NCBI GenBank assembly: GCA_031413415.1 | Contig: JANOET010000425.1 | Coordinates: forward strand, 1-5,739 | Source: UBA668 sp031413415 | GTDB taxonomy: Bacteria > Actinomycetota > Acidimicrobiia > Acidimicrobiales > Ilumatobacteraceae | DNA length: 5,739 nucleotides | Reading direction: 5' to 3' | Part shown: positions 5,697-5,739 of the stretch, piece by piece | Numbering within the stretch: the first letter of the stretch is position 1 | Layout of the letters: the number at the start of each line of letters is the position of its first letter | Program-made: the position numbers and the translations under genes | Notes under the pieces: model-generated | What the model saw: the letters and a program-made list of their open reading frames with translations, nothing else | Databases searched by the model: none | Told to the model about the DNA's origin: nothing

Positions 5697-5739
5697 CTCC
5701 GCCGAGCCCCGTATTGGCTCCGCCGTACGGTTCGATGGC
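5578..5739 (-). CDS. purL: PurL fragment (phosphoribosylformylglycinamidine synthase), cut at both ends
   Basis: Read from 5739 downward, the first 54 codons give AIEPYGGANTGLGGVIRDPL, then GTGLGARPVCSTDVFCFARP, then DYPADQLPPGVLHP. The first block is the conserved PurL sequence that follows the NHPS motif near the ATP/FGAR site, and the FCFA..D....LPPGVLHP block is typical of a PurL subgroup in actinobacteria and Chloroflexi. PurL uses ATP and glutamine-derived ammonia to convert FGAR to FGAM in purine synthesis. The N-terminal part lies beyond the right edge. After HP at 5578 the frame continues only into the antisense of the S9 peptidase (TPLRWCHHRG), so the C-terminal several hundred residues of PurL are missing. 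The match is clear although only about 160 bp long. Confidence 0.82.

Overview
The window is about 70% GC with very high G/C at third codon positions and a gene set typical of high-GC actinobacteria. Taxonomic placement is inference. The thiolase-like protein, the S9 peptidase, the style of the PurL fragment and the TAnnnT-ATG gene starts would suit Acidimicrobiia (Ilumatobacter-like), but no marker gene here proves it. Both ends cut through genes and the length is odd, so this is probably a whole short contig, perhaps from a metagenome.

Layout, left to right. (1) 1-392, minus strand: a guanine-deaminase-type nucleoside deaminase that runs off the left edge. (2) About 393-808: a spacer without a convincing gene. 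It holds a near-perfect 21-bp-stem palindrome (673-718) followed by a second copy of its outer motif. (3) 809-1180, minus strand: a small TraR/DksA-type four-cysteine zinc-finger protein. (4) An 88-bp divergent intergenic region with a promoter-like box for each flanking gene and a GC-rich dyad midway. (5) 1269-3685, plus strand: a two-gene unit of a thiolase-like protein, without the standard catalytic residues, followed 5 bp later by an inosine-uridine-type nucleoside hydrolase. (6) 3743-4792, plus strand: a zinc-dependent medium-chain dehydrogenase lacking the structural-zinc cysteines. (7) From 4815, plus strand: the N-terminal propeller part of a cytoplasmic DPP-IV-like S9 peptidase. It breaks abruptly near 5578-5582. 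(8) 5578-5739, minus strand: an internal piece of PurL (purine biosynthesis), also cut at that point.

How the genes relate. Nucleoside hydrolase and nucleoside deaminase both point to purine/pyrimidine salvage, but they are on opposite strands and 2.3 kb apart, so a shared pathway is only a suggestion. The thiolase-like protein and the dehydrogenase look like general acyl-CoA and alcohol/polyol metabolism. No dedicated novel system is evident.

The most notable signals are three. First, the abrupt S9/PurL junction: two conserved genes in opposite orientation are each truncated at the same few bases, which is either a rearrangement or an assembly chimera. Second, the palindromic repeat element at 673-747. 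Third, a recurrent TAnnnT-like hexamer placed 6-9 nt before the start codon of five of the six intact gene starts, with no convincing Shine-Dalgarno sequence. This suggests leaderless transcription.
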